Shown here one piece after another: positions 8,722 through 18,148 of a stretch of 44,674 nucleotides of DNA. The notes under the pieces were generated by a model. The model ran no database searches. It worked only from the letters and a program-made list of their open reading frames with translations, and had not been told where the DNA came from. Numbering within the stretch: position 1 is the first letter of the stretch; every line of letters starts with the position of its first letter. A program made the position numbers and the translations under genes. This DNA is from Bacteroides sp. (GTDB lineage: Bacteria > Bacteroidota > Bacteroidia > Bacteroidales > Bacteroidaceae), in assembly GCA_017621035.1 (NCBI GenBank), contig JAGATY010000021.1, forward strand, positions 1 to 44,674. Direction: 5' to 3'.

Positions 8722-8842
8722 TTATCAGTCGTTATATGACCTGGGAACACTCCTGGAGTGGGTGCAGATGAGTGGTGATTTCATCCGGCATGAGGAGGGA
8801 ATGTGTCTGACTTATGGAGGGGAGGAGGAGGAAACCGGACAC

Positions 8843-8878
8843 AAAAAAGCCTACCATTACCGGAGCAATAGCAGGCTT
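8843..8878 (-). terminator. Rho-independent terminator after the 8906-9352 gene
   Basis: On the minus strand AAGCCT...AGGCTT forms a 12-bp stem (inner part with wobble pairs) and is followed by TTTTTTGTG. It lies 27 bp past the stop codon at 8906. Confidence 0.88.
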
Positions 8879-8905
8879 ATATATGAGTAAGGTGTTGTTC
8901 TGAGT

Positions 8906-9352
8906 TTACTTTTCCAACAGTTCTTTGAGGAATGCGTCCAGCTCTTCATCCAGGCCTTTCAGCAGCTCGTTGCTCAGCAGGAGGGTGTCATCATCCATCA
9001 GGAGTAGTTCTGAGATGGTTTCTTTCTCCTCATCGACCAGTACAAAGGAGTAGGGCTTGAGGATGGTGAGGGCATCGAAGGCGGCTTCGTCTTTCAGCTT
9101 TTCCAGCAGGGTGCTGAGGATTTGCTCGGCTTCGGAATAGAAATGCTCGTCGTCTGCGTTCTCCCACTCTTCGATGTGGGCGGTTGCCAGTTCGTTATCT
9201 TCATCGTCGTAGATGGCCAAGAGACCGGACTTGGCATCCGGTTGCAAATGGATGTCGGTAACGGCAGAACCGTTGCTATCGTTGCTGAACTTGCTGATTG
9301 CTTCTCTGATGGCCTGTTCAATGAGGCGGATGGAAGATTGATTGAGTTTCAT
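8906..9352 (-). CDS. Conserved hypothetical acidic protein
   Basis: 148 residues with no signal peptide and no membrane segment, so probably cytoplasmic. It is very acidic, rich in Asp, Glu and Leu, with a helical C-terminus (LLSNELLKGLDEELDAFLKELLEK) that may form coiled-coil contacts. I do not recognise a named family. The gene stands alone: its own promoter (9379-9408) and its own terminator (8843-8878) bracket it, so it is a single-gene transcription unit. Base composition and codon use look like its neighbours. Confidence 0.75.
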   Translation of the reverse strand: MKLNQSSIRLIEQAIREAISKFSNDSNGSAVTDIHLQPDAKSGLLAIYDDEDNELATAHIEEWENADDEHFYSEAEQILSTLLEKLKDEAAFDALTILKPYSFVLVDEEKETISELLLMDDDTLLLSNELLKGLDEELDAFLKELLEK

Positions 9353-9378
9353 ATTCTATTGCATTCTTTTAGAGCGCT

Positions 9379-9408
9379 CAAAGATAAGGAAAAATATTGG
9401 TAGCCAAT
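9379..9408 (-). promoter_or_regulatory. Promoter of the 8906-9352 gene
   Basis: Minus strand: TATCTTTG (9379-9386) fits TAnnTTTG, with ATTG (9405-9408) 18 bp upstream. Predicted leader about 20 nt. Confidence 0.7.
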
Positions 9409-9428
9409 GAAAATAGTAGGAAAAACTC

Positions 9429-10526
9429 TTAGTTCCCCTCTGTGAAGCGGCTCATTTGGGCTTTCAGGCGGGGCAGTTGTGTCTTTCGTTGTTCTAATTC
9501 TGCCTTGTATCGGTGCGTCAGCAGGGAGTAGGAGAGGGTGTTGCCCAGTCTGACGTCTTGCTCGGCGGTGCGTTTGTCTACCTCTTTGGCCAGCTGTTCG
9601 GCTCGAATGATCCACTCGAGTGAGGCTTCTATGTTGTCCAGCATCTCATGCCCCAGGGCCAGATTGTAGGCTGCCCAGAGTCTCTTCTTGGGTTTCTTCT
9701 CGCTGTTGTAGAGCTGTTCCCAGAGGGTGATGGCCTTTTCCCACTCTTCTTCTCTGACATAGTGGTAGGCATCGCGCATGGTGGTGGAGCCGTTGGTGAA
9801 GATGACGCGGTTGCTTTTTCGCCATGTGGGGAGCAGTTGCTTGACGGGAAGCGTACCGGCAAAGTCGGATGCCTCTTTTACCATGTCGGCATCATTGATG
9901 AGTCCTTCCAGTACTCTGCTGCCATCGTAGGTCATCTGGTCCCAATCGATACTGTCGTTGCAGGTCAGTGTTGTCATGGCAGTCCGTCTGCCGGGCAGAT
10001 ATACTTTGATGGTGGGGTAGACTGATGCGGTTACCAGTCCCTGGAATCCTGCCCTCCAGTAGTAAATCACTTGGCGGGTGGATTTTACTAACACGTTTTC
10101 GATGGATATCAAGAAGTCCACATCCAATGCTTCGGTCAGCTCCTCCACTTCGGTTTGTGTGAGGGCTGATTCCCGCAGTATGGTGTCTTGGTAGCGAAGG
10201 GCTGAGTCGCAGATTACCACTTCGTCGAAGAAATTCTCGTCCGCAATTGTCTCGGCTAAGGCTTCTGCAGCGTAAATAGCATTTCCGTGGTGGAACTTTA
10301 CCGTCCGCTCGCCACCTCCTTTAAAACGCTCGTGCCGCTCACTGATTAGGGCACTGTCGGCATTTACAAAGGGCATATTGTTTACAATGGCTACTCTTCT
10401 GAGGGCTGAAGGAAAGCTGATTTCGGCCGGAAGCATGTAGTCGATGGAGAGCTGCTCAGCATTGAAACAGCCGGTAAGTAGCATCAGCAGGCCTCCCAGT
10501 ATGTATTTACAATATCGATTTCTCAT
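9429..10526 (-). CDS. DUF6340-like lipoprotein with TPR-like C-terminal half
   Basis: 365 residues from MRNRYCKYILGG. The frame is open upstream to 10766, but that extension crosses the promoter and is rejected. Lipobox LLTGC at 16-20 predicts acylation at Cys20. The N-terminal half has the DUF6340 pattern: PAEISFPSALRRVAIVNN, then IYAAEALAETIADENFFDEVVICDS and EALDVDFLISIENV. The C-terminal half (about 230-345) looks like tetratricopeptide helices: DAYHYVREEEWEKAITLWEQLY, then AAYNLALGHEMLDNIEASLEWIIRAEQLA. Function unknown; it should sit in the periplasm or outer membrane. The DUF assignment is from memory of the family pattern. Confidence 0.78.
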   Translation of the reverse strand: MRNRYCKYILGGLLMLLTGCFNAEQLSIDYMLPAEISFPSALRRVAIVNNMPFVNADSALISERHERFKGGGERTVKFHHGNAIYAAEALAETIADENFFDEVVICDSALRYQDTILRESALTQTEVEELTEALDVDFLISIENVLVKSTRQVIYYWRAGFQGLVTASVYPTIKVYLPGRRTAMTTLTCNDSIDWDQMTYDGSRVLEGLINDADMVKEASDFAGTLPVKQLLPTWRKSNRVIFTNGSTTMRDAYHYVREEEWEKAITLWEQLYNSEKKPKKRLWAAYNLALGHEMLDNIEASLEWIIRAEQLAKEVDKRTAEQDVRLGNTLSYSLLTHRYKAELEQRKTQLPRLKAQMSRFTEGN

Positions 10527-10545
10527 GTTTATCTCTGTTAGACGG

Positions 10546-10576
10546 CAAAAATACACTTTTACTACTGATAAACAAA
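10546..10576 (-). promoter_or_regulatory. Promoter of the DUF6340 lipoprotein gene
   Basis: Minus strand: TTTG (10573-10576), 19 bp, TATTTTTG (10546-10553). This is an exact match to the Bacteroidetes consensus TTTG-N19-TAnnTTTG, 20 bp upstream of the ATG at 10526. Confidence 0.85.
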
Positions 10577-10763
10577 AGAATCTCTCTCCAAAATAAAGAT
10601 TGCTTACTTTTTGACATGAAAACGGGAGGAATAACACCACAAAACCTTGCCGCCTGCTGCTTTCTGAGCAAACACAGACGCTGAGTAGGGAGGTGACAGA
10701 AACTGAAACCAAGTCTGGCTGAGGCACAAACGGGACAGATAAGGAGCAGAATCGGGAGAACGG

Positions 10764-10809
10764 CAAAAAAAGAAAGAGGATACATCAGCATCCTGACGCA
10801 TCCTCTTTC
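10764..10809 (-). terminator. Rho-independent terminator after secA
   Basis: Minus strand: GAAAGAGGAT pairs perfectly with ATCCTCTTTC. The stem continues by seven further pairs (two wobble) to a GATG loop, giving a 17-bp stem, and the stem is followed by seven T. It begins 30 bp past the secA stop. Confidence 0.92.
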
Positions 10810-10838
10810 AATCTTAAAAAACAAAAATCTACAATATG

Positions 10839-13800
10839 TTACATGTTTTTGCCGTGGCAATGCTTGAACTTCTTGCCGCTACCGCAGGGACAGGGGTCAT
10901 TACGTCCTACCGTCTTCTCGGCACGCATCGGTTCCCGACGTGGCTGCTCTCGGGTATCACGTGCAGCTGCTGCCTGCTGATTCGGGTCATTCAAGTCGGC
11001 CTTTTGCTCACGATACTTGCTCATGTCTTGACGTTGTTCGGGAGCTGCCTGGCGCACTTCTACTCTGCGTTGTGGCTGCTGTGCGGCTTGTTGCTGTGCT
11101 TCGGCAGGGGCTTCCTGTACCGGAATCTGTCCACGCATCAGGATGGCAATGGTTTGGTTGTTGATCTTTTCAACCATGGCATCGAACAGATTTACAGACT
11201 CTAACTTGTAAATCAACAACGGGTCTTTCTGTTCGTAGCTGGCGTTCTGTACCGAATGTTTCAACTCATCCAGTTCGCGCAGGTTTTCTTTCCATGCTTC
11301 GTCAATCACGTGCAGCAGAATGCTCTTCTCGAAAGCCTTAACAACCTCTTTACACTCACTCTCATAAGCTGCCTTCAGGTTGCAGGAGATGTTGTACACA
11401 CGCTTGCCGTCTGTGATAGGAATCAGAATATTCTCGTACATATGGCCTTGTGTCTCATACACTTGTTTGATAACCGGATAGGCTATCTGTGCCATGCGTT
11501 CTGTCTTGCGCTTGAAGCTTTCCATGGCTGCTTCGAAGGTCTTCTCTGCCAGTTCCTCGCCTTTGGCGTCTCTGAACTCAGCTTCAGTGAAGGGTACTTC
11601 CATAGCCAGAGTCTGCAATGTATCCATCTTGCAGTTCTCATAATCGGGAGCAGATACGGCGGCAGCACTTCTGTCCCACACCATGTTTACGATGTCCATA
11701 CCGATACGTTCACCCATCAAGGCGTGGCGACGCTTGGTGTAGATGACGGTACGCTGCTTGTTCATCACGTCGTCATACTCCAACAGACGCTTACGGATAC
11801 CGAAGTTGTTCTCTTCTACCTTCTTCTGTGCGCGTTCGATAGACTTGGAAATCATGCTGTGCTCAATCATCTCTCCCTCTTTAAAGCCAAGTCTGTCCAT
11901 AACGCTGGCGATTCTGTCTGAGGAGAAGAGACGCATCAAGTCGTCTTCCAATGAGACAAAGAATACAGAAGAACCCGGGTCTCCCTGACGTCCGGCACGA
12001 CCACGAAGCTGACGGTCTACACGGCGGCTCTCGTGACGCTCGGTACCAATGATAGCCAAACCACCGGCAGCCTTCACTTCTGGACTCAGCTTGATGTCGG
12101 TACCACGACCTGCCATGTTGGTAGCAATGGTAACAGTACTGCTCTGTCCGGCCAGTGCAACGATGTCTGCCTCCTTTTGGTGTAACTTGGCATTCAATAC
12201 ATTATGAGGAATCTTACGCATGGTAAGCATCTTACTCAGCATCTCTGAGATTTCTACAGAGGTAGTACCCACCAGTACAGGACGACCGGCTTCTACCATC
12301 TTCTCAATCTCTTCAATCACCGCTTTGTACTTCTCGCGTTTTGTCTTATAGACGCGGTCGTTCATGTCATTGCGGGCAATGGGGCGGTTGGTAGGAATCA
12401 CTACCACATCCAGCTTGTAGATGTCCCAGAACTCACCGGCTTCTGTCTCAGCCGTACCGGTCATACCAGACAACTTATGATACATGCGGAAGTAGTTCTG
12501 CAGGGTAATGGTGGCAAAGGTTTGTGTGGCAGCCTCAATCTTCACACCCTCTTTGGCCTCTACTGCCTGATGCAGACCATCACTCCAGCGGCGACCCTCC
12601 ATAATACGTCCTGTCTGCTCGTCTACAATCTTCACCTGTCCGTCCAAGATTACATAATCTGTATCCTTTTCAAACATGGTGTATGCTTTCAGCAACTGAT
12701 TGATGGTATGTACGCGCTCACTCTTGATGGCATAGTTGGTCATCAGGGCATCTTTCTTCTCCAGACGCTGCTCATCGGTCAGGCCTTTCTCATTTTCCAG
12801 TTCAGAAAGCTGTGCAGCAATGTCGGGCAGCACGAAGAATGTGGGGTCGGAAGAGTTACCACTAATCAAATCAGTACCCTTGTCGGTCAGGTCTGCACTC
12901 TTCATCTTCTCGTCGATGACAAAGTAGAGCGGCTCGGTAACCTCGGGCATACGTTTGTTGTTCTGCTCCATGTAAATCTCCTCAGTCTTCAGCATGCCGG
13001 CCTTAATTCCCGGTTCACTCAAGAACTTGATGAGGGCTTTGTTCTTCGGCATACACTTATGACTGCGGTAGAGGGCAAGGAAACCTTCGTTAACCTCATT
13101 CTTATCTTCCGACGCAATCAAACGCTTAGCATCTGCCAGATACTGTGTAGCCAGTTTGCGTTGAGCTTCTACCAGTCTCTCAACTTGCGGCTTCAGCTGC
13201 TCAAACAACTGGTCGTCTCCTTTGGCTACGGGGCCTGAAATAATCAGCGGTGTACGGGCATCGTCAATCAATACCGAGTCTACCTCATCCACAATGGCAT
13301 AGTTGTGCTTGCGTTGTACCAAGTCTTTGGGACTGATGGCCATATTGTCGCGCAGGTAGTCGAAACCAAACTCATTGTTGGTACCGAAAGTAATATCTGC
13401 CAAATAAGCCTTTCTGCGGGCTTCAGAGTTAGGCTGATGCTTGTCGATGCAGTCTACACTTAAGCCGTGGAACATATAAAGCGGTCCCATCCACTCAGAG
13501 TCACGCTTGGAGAGGTAGTCGTTCACGGTAACCACATGCACACCGTTTCCTGTCAATGCGTTCAGGAACACGGGCAGTGTAGCCACCAACGTTTTACCTT
13601 CACCGGTTGCCATTTCGGCAATCTTACCTTTGTGCAGTACCACACCACCAAACAGCTGCACATCGTAGTGCACCATGTTCCAGGTCATCTCGTTACCACC
13701 TGCCTGCCAATGGTTCTGATAGATGGCTTTGTCACCCTCAATGCGTACAAAGTCCTTGCAGGTAGCCAGGTAGCGGTCAAAGTCGGTAGCAGTCACTACA

Positions 13801-14180
13801 ATCTCCTCATTCTCAGAGAAGCGGCGAGCTGTATCTTTTACAATGGCAAAGGCTGTCGGCAATACCTCGTCCAACGCCTTTTCGTAGATGTCCAGTATCT
13901 CTTTCTCTATCTTGTCTATTTGATTGAACAGCTCCTCGCGTTTCTCCAGTTCTGTCTCTTCAACGCGGGCTTTCAATTCTTCTACTTTGGCTCGTTGTTC
14001 GGTAGCAGAGCTGCGGATGTAGGCTTTCAATTCTTCTGTTTTGGCGCGGAGGCCGTCATTATCCAACTTGGCTACTTCCGGATAGGCTGCTTTGACCTTG
14101 TTTACCCACGGCTGTATCTCTTTCATGTCGCGGGAGGACTTGTTGCCGAAAAGCGAGCTTAAAAATTCATTAAATCCCAT
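10839..14180 (-). CDS. secA: Preprotein translocase ATPase subunit SecA
   Basis: Cytoplasmic motor that pushes unfolded precursors through SecYEG. 1113 residues, longer than E. coli SecA (901) because of an N-terminal coiled-coil stretch (about 45-100) and an insertion after the [19 protein letters not shown] motif, both usual in Bacteroidetes. Walker A is ATGEGKT at 191-197. Later landmarks are [52 protein letters not shown] and [13 protein letters not shown]. The tail after about 1020 is Gln/Arg-rich and ends in the zinc-binding [14 protein letters not shown], which contacts SecB or ribosomes. secG is also in this window (30947). A terminator follows and a -7 box lies upstream. Confidence 0.98.
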   Translation of the reverse strand: MGFNEFLSSLFGNKSSRDMKEIQPWVNKVKAAYPEVAKLDNDGLRAKTEELKAYIRSSATEQRAKVEELKARVEETELEKREELFNQIDKIEKEILDIYEKALDEVLPTAFAIVKDTARRFSENEEIVVTATDFDRYLATCKDFVRIEGDKAIYQNHWQAGGNEMTWNMVHYDVQLFGGVVLHKGKIAEMATGEGKTLVATLPVFLNALTGNGVHVVTVNDYLSKRDSEWMGPLYMFHGLSVDCIDKHQPNSEARRKAYLADITFGTNNEFGFDYLRDNMAISPKDLVQRKHNYAIVDEVDSVLIDDARTPLIISGPVAKGDDQLFEQLKPQVERLVEAQRKLATQYLADAKRLIASEDKNEVNEGFLALYRSHKCMPKNKALIKFLSEPGIKAGMLKTEEIYMEQNNKRMPEVTEPLYFVIDEKMKSADLTDKGTDLISGNSSDPTFFVLPDIAAQLSELENEKGLTDEQRLEKKDALMTNYAIKSERVHTINQLLKAYTMFEKDTDYVILDGQVKIVDEQTGRIMEGRRWSDGLHQAVEAKEGVKIEAATQTFATITLQNYFRMYHKLSGMTGTAETEAGEFWDIYKLDVVVIPTNRPIARNDMNDRVYKTKREKYKAVIEEIEKMVEAGRPVLVGTTSVEISEMLSKMLTMRKIPHNVLNAKLHQKEADIVALAGQSSTVTIATNMAGRGTDIKLSPEVKAAGGLAIIGTERHESRRVDRQLRGRAGRQGDPGSSVFFVSLEDDLMRLFSSDRIASVMDRLGFKEGEMIEHSMISKSIERAQKKVEENNFGIRKRLLEYDDVMNKQRTVIYTKRRHALMGERIGMDIVNMVWDRSAAAVSAPDYENCKMDTLQTLAMEVPFTEAEFRDAKGEELAEKTFEAAMESFKRKTERMAQIAYPVIKQVYETQGHMYENILIPITDGKRVYNISCNLKAAYESECKEVVKAFEKSILLHVIDEAWKENLRELDELKHSVQNASYEQKDPLLIYKLESVNLFDAMVEKINNQTIAILMRGQIPVQEAPAEAQQQAAQQPQRRVEVRQAAPEQRQDMSKYREQKADLNDPNQQAAAARDTREQPRREPMRAEKTVGRNDPCPCGSGKKFKHCHGKNM

Positions 14181-14222
14181 TCTATATTGTTTTTAATTAT
14201 TGCTGATTTGAAAAATTTCGCG

Positions 14223-14230
14223 CAAAGTTA
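14223..14230 (-). promoter_or_regulatory. Probable -7 box of secA
   Basis: Minus strand TAACTTTG fits TAnnTTTG, 43 bp before the secA ATG. The -33 position holds only an A/T-rich stretch (TATT/TTTT), so the match is partial. Confidence 0.55.
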
Positions 14231-14336
14231 CTGATTTTGCAGCAGATAAAATAATATACATGCCATTATTTCGCGATACCCATCTTTCTCTATAGGGTAG
14301 AGAACACGTGCCGGAATACCTGCAGAGGGGGAATGT

Positions 14337-15908
14337 TTATCGCAAATCCAGAGCGGTTGCTGCACAGCCATTGGGGGCGCGTATGTGCATGATGCCGGAC
14401 AAGGTGGGTGCGACGCACTCCATGCTGACCGGTGTACGCACAACGGTAGGGCGTATTCCGGAACCTAACAAGATGAGGGGGGCGGGAATATGTGCCGAGC
14501 GTACAATGCGGTTGTCGCTACTGTTCTCGTGTACAATAGTCCAACCGGGAAGTATATTGATGAGCAGGTCACCCGAACGCTTGGGGTGAAAACTCTTTCT
14601 GACAAGTTCTTTCTGCGGCGACCACGAGCCGATTAGCAGGTCGTTGGCATAGTGTACCTCGGCCACACCGCTGAACTGAGCCAGAAATTCTGCCGACTTT
14701 TGCTGAATCTCTGCCAGGCTTAACTGCTTCCGCTCAATCAGTTTGTGGTTGAGGTAGATGTGCCGGTTGTAGCTGGCTTCTACATATTGCCCCTCTCCGT
14801 AGCTGGCCATCAGGAACATGTTCAGCAACGTGGTGCAGCGGTTCATGTGGAACTCTCCACCCGGTATGCGGTATAACTCCTGGTCCGGCTTCTCAGGATC
14901 TGTATATCCCGTGGAGGCAATGCAGAGCAACGTGTTCTCCAACCCGACTTTCAGTTCCAGCAGTTCCAGTAGTGAGGCGATGCTTTTGTCTAACCGTACA
15001 TAGGCGTCTTGCACCTCCATGGCACACTCTTGAGTGCCCATGTGGTTATAGTTGCCGGCATAATAGGTCAGTGAAAGCAGGTCTGTGACCTCATCTTGCC
15101 CGATGGTGCTTTTGCTTAGCAACTCTCCTACCAGCCTGTTAATCTCTTCATTGATGAAGGGAGTGGTAATCAGCCGGCGATATTTGTTGGTCTTGTCGCT
15201 GTCGGGTTTGTGCTTGAATGGCTCTGTACGTCCCTCCGGTAGGAAAGTGTAGCTGCTTACCGGCAGGCTGGGTGTCCAAATCATCTCCTTGATGCGGAAG
15301 TCGGGAGATTGTCGCTCGTTGTACTGACTGAGCCACCAGGGAAACTCTTGATAGTAGGTAGTGCTACACCATTTTCCGGTGTACTCATTCAGCCAGAAAG
15401 CACCGTTTCCCGCATGTCCGGCGCCAATGAGGGCGGCATCGCGGAAAGGAGCCACGGCATAGACAATGCCCTTGTTGCGAGTGGCAATCTTAAGCTCGTC
15501 GGCAAAGGTAGAGGTGAGCAAGGCTGCGGGTGAACTGCTCTCGTGTGTATAGTTCCCCATAAAAGCGGGGTCGTCCATGCTGTTGACCGGACGCAGTGTC
15601 TCTCGGCTCAACCAATTTTCTGCGATGATGCCGTTGATGGAGGGAGTGGTACCCGTGTAGAGAGTAGCTATGGCGGAAGAACGATCCGTACCACAGAAGG
15701 GATACTCTGCTTGGGTGTAGACTTTGCCCTCACGCATCAGTCGCTTGAACCCCTTTTCGCTATAGAGGGATGAAAAAGCTTCCATGTAGTCTGTGCGCAA
15801 CTGGTCGATAGTCAGTGTCACTACCAACTTGGGGGAGCCGGGTTGCGGTTGTGCCTGCAAACCGGTAAATGTCAGTGCCAGAATGGAAGTTATCAGTCCT
15901 TTTCTCAT
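14337..15908 (-). CDS. PafA-like alkaline phosphatase-fold protein, metal site degenerate
   Basis: 523 residues with a signal peptide (about 1-19, ending LQAQ). The fold is recognisable as the PafA branch of the alkaline phosphatase superfamily: VTLTIDQLRTDYM (Asp35 at the first metal-ligand position), GTDRSSAIATLYTGTTPSINGIIAENW (Thr74 at the nucleophile position, Asn98), EVQDAYVRLDKSIASLLELL, and C-terminal APTLSGIMHIRAPNGC. Aligning by eye with active PafA proteins, several zinc ligands are missing: the Asp of D-x-x-x-H is Gly285 (His289 is kept), the Asp-His pair of TADHG is Ser332-Thr333, and the late His of THG is Ser. It is therefore probably not a normal phosphatase. Its start overlaps the Lnb-type gene stop by 4 bp (ATGA), indicating translational coupling. 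Confidence 0.85.
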   Translation of the reverse strand: MRKGLITSILALTFTGLQAQPQPGSPKLVVTLTIDQLRTDYMEAFSSLYSEKGFKRLMREGKVYTQAEYPFCGTDRSSAIATLYTGTTPSINGIIAENWLSRETLRPVNSMDDPAFMGNYTHESSSPAALLTSTFADELKIATRNKGIVYAVAPFRDAALIGAGHAGNGAFWLNEYTGKWCSTTYYQEFPWWLSQYNERQSPDFRIKEMIWTPSLPVSSYTFLPEGRTEPFKHKPDSDKTNKYRRLITTPFINEEINRLVGELLSKSTIGQDEVTDLLSLTYYAGNYNHMGTQECAMEVQDAYVRLDKSIASLLELLELKVGLENTLLCIASTGYTDPEKPDQELYRIPGGEFHMNRCTTLLNMFLMASYGEGQYVEASYNRHIYLNHKLIERKQLSLAEIQQKSAEFLAQFSGVAEVHYANDLLIGSWSPQKELVRKSFHPKRSGDLLINILPGWTIVHENSSDNRIVRSAHIPAPLILLGSGIRPTVVRTPVSMECVAPTLSGIMHIRAPNGCAATALDLR

Positions 15909-17095
15909 GAGGGTCGTTTATACGTGATAATAAGATTGTTTAAGCTTCGTGCCCACAAACAAAGCGTCAAAGGTAACACTGTCAGCGGAAATCTCTGAGG
16001 AATTACGCTCCAAAACAGTATAAAAAACGTTAAAACAATAAGATTCAGCATTAGGTAGCGGCTTCTTTGACCCCGTTTGAGCCGTTTTACCACCCAGGGC
16101 AGACAGAATAGGTGCAGCGGATGGAATACCAGCAACAGGTAGTTTTGTCCCACGGCCGGATGTTGGGAAAAGAGTGCCAAGAAAGCTAAAATGCAACCGG
16201 CCAGCCCTGCTGCGGTCAGCAGAAGGAGGTCAACGCCCCAAAGCATTCTTCTGCTGCGGATGCCATAGATGGTGCATCCCAGGGTGAGGATGAGTAGCAA
16301 CAGAGCTGCTTGCAGTGGAGTGAATGTTTTGCCATCGGGAAGGACGGAGGGTGGGGTGACCAACTCTTCGGATGCTCCCGCCAATGGGCGTGTATTTCCT
16401 TGATTGTCAATAATCTCAGCCTTACTGAAAAACTCTTCCACACAGAATGGTACGAACATCATCTGTCGGCGGCTGATGGGCTTGTCTGCCTCTACCCCAA
16501 GGCAGAGGTCTACCCCAAAGCGTGACCACGGATTGTTGCTGTTGTACTGATGCAACATGCTCCGGAAAGTGTTTCCGGTATTCAGGCTCGTCATGTCGTC
16601 GGCATAGCGAAGCTCTCCGGACACGGCACGCTCTACCTGGTCGCGTGGTCGGGTGGCACAATTGTCGTAAAAGAAGTTATAACGATAGGTACGGTTGGCG
16701 GGCAGATAATTCTCCTCCAACTGAGCCACCAGCCTCTCTTTCTCCTCTTGAGTCAGGTTCAATACCTGTTGTCGCACCTCTCTGCCGGCATAATAGTAAG
16801 CTGCGGCAAAGTGACTGAACTTACTCTTGCCGAGCAGGTAATCTGTCTCCCCTAACGTGAAACGCCAGATGAAATTGGGCGCATCGAAATCAAACACACC
16901 ATAGTTGTAGACCACGTCGGTACCCCGCGTAAAGTTCTCGCAACGGATGGCTGTGTGCCCATAGAGAGAATAAACCTCTTGGCCGGCACCGCAGGTCAAC
17001 AGACTGAGGCGTATGGAATCATTCCCCAGAAGCTGTGTCGGCAACAGACTGCAGAACAATAATATATATATAAGGTGTAAATTCATTCTTTTCAT
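15905..17095 (-). CDS. DUF4105 / Lnb-type periplasmic-domain membrane protein
   Basis: About 396 residues from MKRMNLHLIY; ATG at 17086 is an alternative. Signal segment 5-24. The periplasmic DUF4105 domain (about 28-250) has YSLYGHTAIRC with His47, VVYNYGVFDFDAPNF, and FFYDNCATRPRD with Cys146; this His and Cys are the likely catalytic pair. Four membrane helices follow (from about 270 on). DUF4105 proteins with this layout have been reported as the Bacteroides lipoprotein N-acyltransferase Lnb, which adds the third acyl chain to lipoproteins. I take that from memory and cannot prove orthology here. It is the first gene of a unit with the PafA-like gene (ATGA overlap). A -7 box TATCTTTG lies at 17100-17107, so the leader would be very short or absent. 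Confidence 0.82.
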   Translation of the reverse strand: MKRMNLHLIYILLFCSLLPTQLLGNDSIRLSLLTCGAGQEVYSLYGHTAIRCENFTRGTDVVYNYGVFDFDAPNFIWRFTLGETDYLLGKSKFSHFAAAYYYAGREVRQQVLNLTQEEKERLVAQLEENYLPANRTYRYNFFYDNCATRPRDQVERAVSGELRYADDMTSLNTGNTFRSMLHQYNSNNPWSRFGVDLCLGVEADKPISRRQMMFVPFCVEEFFSKAEIIDNQGNTRPLAGASEELVTPPSVLPDGKTFTPLQAALLLLILTLGCTIYGIRSRRMLWGVDLLLLTAAGLAGCILAFLALFSQHPAVGQNYLLLVFHPLHLFCLPWVVKRLKRGQRSRYLMLNLIVLTFFILFWSVIPQRFPLTVLPLTLCLWARSLNNLIITYKRPS

Positions 17096-17099
17096 GCGG

Positions 17100-17107
17100 C
17101 AAAGATA
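17100..17107 (-). promoter_or_regulatory. -7 box of the Lnb-type gene, near-leaderless
   Basis: Minus strand TATCTTTG fits TAnnTTTG but ends only 4 bp before the ATG at 17095. Transcription would begin about at that ATG, giving a leaderless mRNA or favouring the second ATG at 17086. No well-placed TTTG was found upstream. Confidence 0.5.
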
Positions 17108-17386
17108 GCCTTTTCTCACTGTAATCTGCTTCTGTTGGCAGAACAAAATTGTCAGAGACCCGAAAACGCTCCCTATCCTCTCCCTACCTTCTCCATTATA
17201 CCTTCACTACCTATTTGATATTGCTTCGATATATATTCGATAAAGTGTTGATATTTCAGGTAGATAGCATAGGGAAATCGAAGCAATACCAAATGGATAA
17301 CGGGGGTGGTACGGTTTCGGTACCTCGAAATAATGCTTGCGGTATGCTAGCGAAAGGTGAATTAGGATTATCGGGATTTATTTTTG

Positions 17387-17394
17387 TACCTTTG
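17387..17394 (+). promoter_or_regulatory. -7 box of coaX
   Basis: TACCTTTG fits TAnnTTTG; TTAG at 17362-17365 is a weak -33 candidate. It decides the coaX start: the frame opens at 17384, inside this box, so translation must begin downstream, at GTG 17417. Confidence 0.65.
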
Positions 17395-17416
17395 CGGCAA
17401 TTATCAAAAGTGTACA

Positions 17417-18148
17417 GTGAATCTGATTATAGACATAGGGAATACGGTTGCCAAAGTGGCGGCTTTTTGCGGGGATGAACTGCAAGAAGTGGTCTATACT
17501 TCCAATCAGACGTTGGAGGATTTGGAAGCTTTTGTCCGGAAATATACCTTCGAACAGGCCATTGTGGCCACGGTGGTGGATTTGTCGGCTGAGGCTTCGA
17601 AGGTGTTGGAACGTCTCTCCATTCCTCTCCTCTGCCTGGACAGAAGTACTCCGCTGCCAATTGAGAATCTCTATGAAACCCCACACACGTTGGGTTATGA
17701 CCGCATCGCGGCTGTAGTCGGTGCGCAAGCCTCTTCTCCGGAACGGGATTTGCTGGTGATTGATGCCGGAACCTGTATCACTTATGAGTTTCTGGATGCT
17801 GCCGGTCGCTACCACGGTGGAAACATCTCGCCCGGCATGCAGATGCGTTTCACGGCTCTTCACCGCCAGACAGCCCGCCTGCCGCTGGTGGCTCCGGAGG
17901 GACGTCTGCCTGAGATGGGGAAGGATACCGAGACGGCTATTCGTGCAGGGGTACTTCTGGGCTTGAAGTATGAAATTCAGGGGTATATAGAGGCGATGAA
18001 ATATAAATATCCTCAACTTTTGGTTTTTTTAACGGGCGGGACTGATTTTTCTTTTGATACCAATTTAAAAAGTATCATCTTTGCAGACAGATTTTTAGTG
18101 TTGAAAGGATTGAATAGAATTTTAAACTATAATAATGATAAAGCATAA
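17417..18148 (+). CDS. coaX: Type III pantothenate kinase
   Basis: Phosphorylates pantothenate, the first step of coenzyme A synthesis; cytoplasmic. 243 residues starting with GTG so that the protein begins [17 protein letters not shown], the usual CoaX start. The further-upstream start at 17384 overlaps the -7 box. Motifs: phosphate loop DIGNT (6-10), [10 protein letters not shown], the Asp-containing [12 protein letters not shown], and [16 protein letters not shown]. It needs no feedback-regulated CoaA. The last 14 bp overlap the start of the outer-membrane protein gene, so the two are translated from one mRNA. Confidence 0.93.
   Translation: MNLIIDIGNTVAKVAAFCGDELQEVVYTSNQTLEDLEAFVRKYTFEQAIVATVVDLSAEASKVLERLSIPLLCLDRSTPLPIENLYETPHTLGYDRIAAVVGAQASSPERDLLVIDAGTCITYEFLDAAGRYHGGNISPGMQMRFTALHRQTARLPLVAPEGRLPEMGKDTETAIRAGVLLGLKYEIQGYIEAMKYKYPQLLVFLTGGTDFSFDTNLKSIIFADRFLVLKGLNRILNYNNDKA

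Larger units (their letters stand above)
8544..8905. other. Non-coding gap of 362 bp between truA and the 8906-9352 gene
   Basis: Contains the truA promoter (up to 8563), a 45-nt hairpin at 8677-8721 and the terminator of the 8906-9352 gene at 8843-8878. I see no convincing ORF or known RNA in the remainder. A short palindrome, CACTCC-T-GGAGTG, lies near 8750. Confidence 0.6.
10527..10838. other. Non-coding gap of 312 bp between secA and the DUF6340 gene
   Basis: Holds the DUF6340 promoter (10546-10576) and the secA terminator (10764-10809). The roughly 190 bp between them contain nothing I can interpret. Confidence 0.6.
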
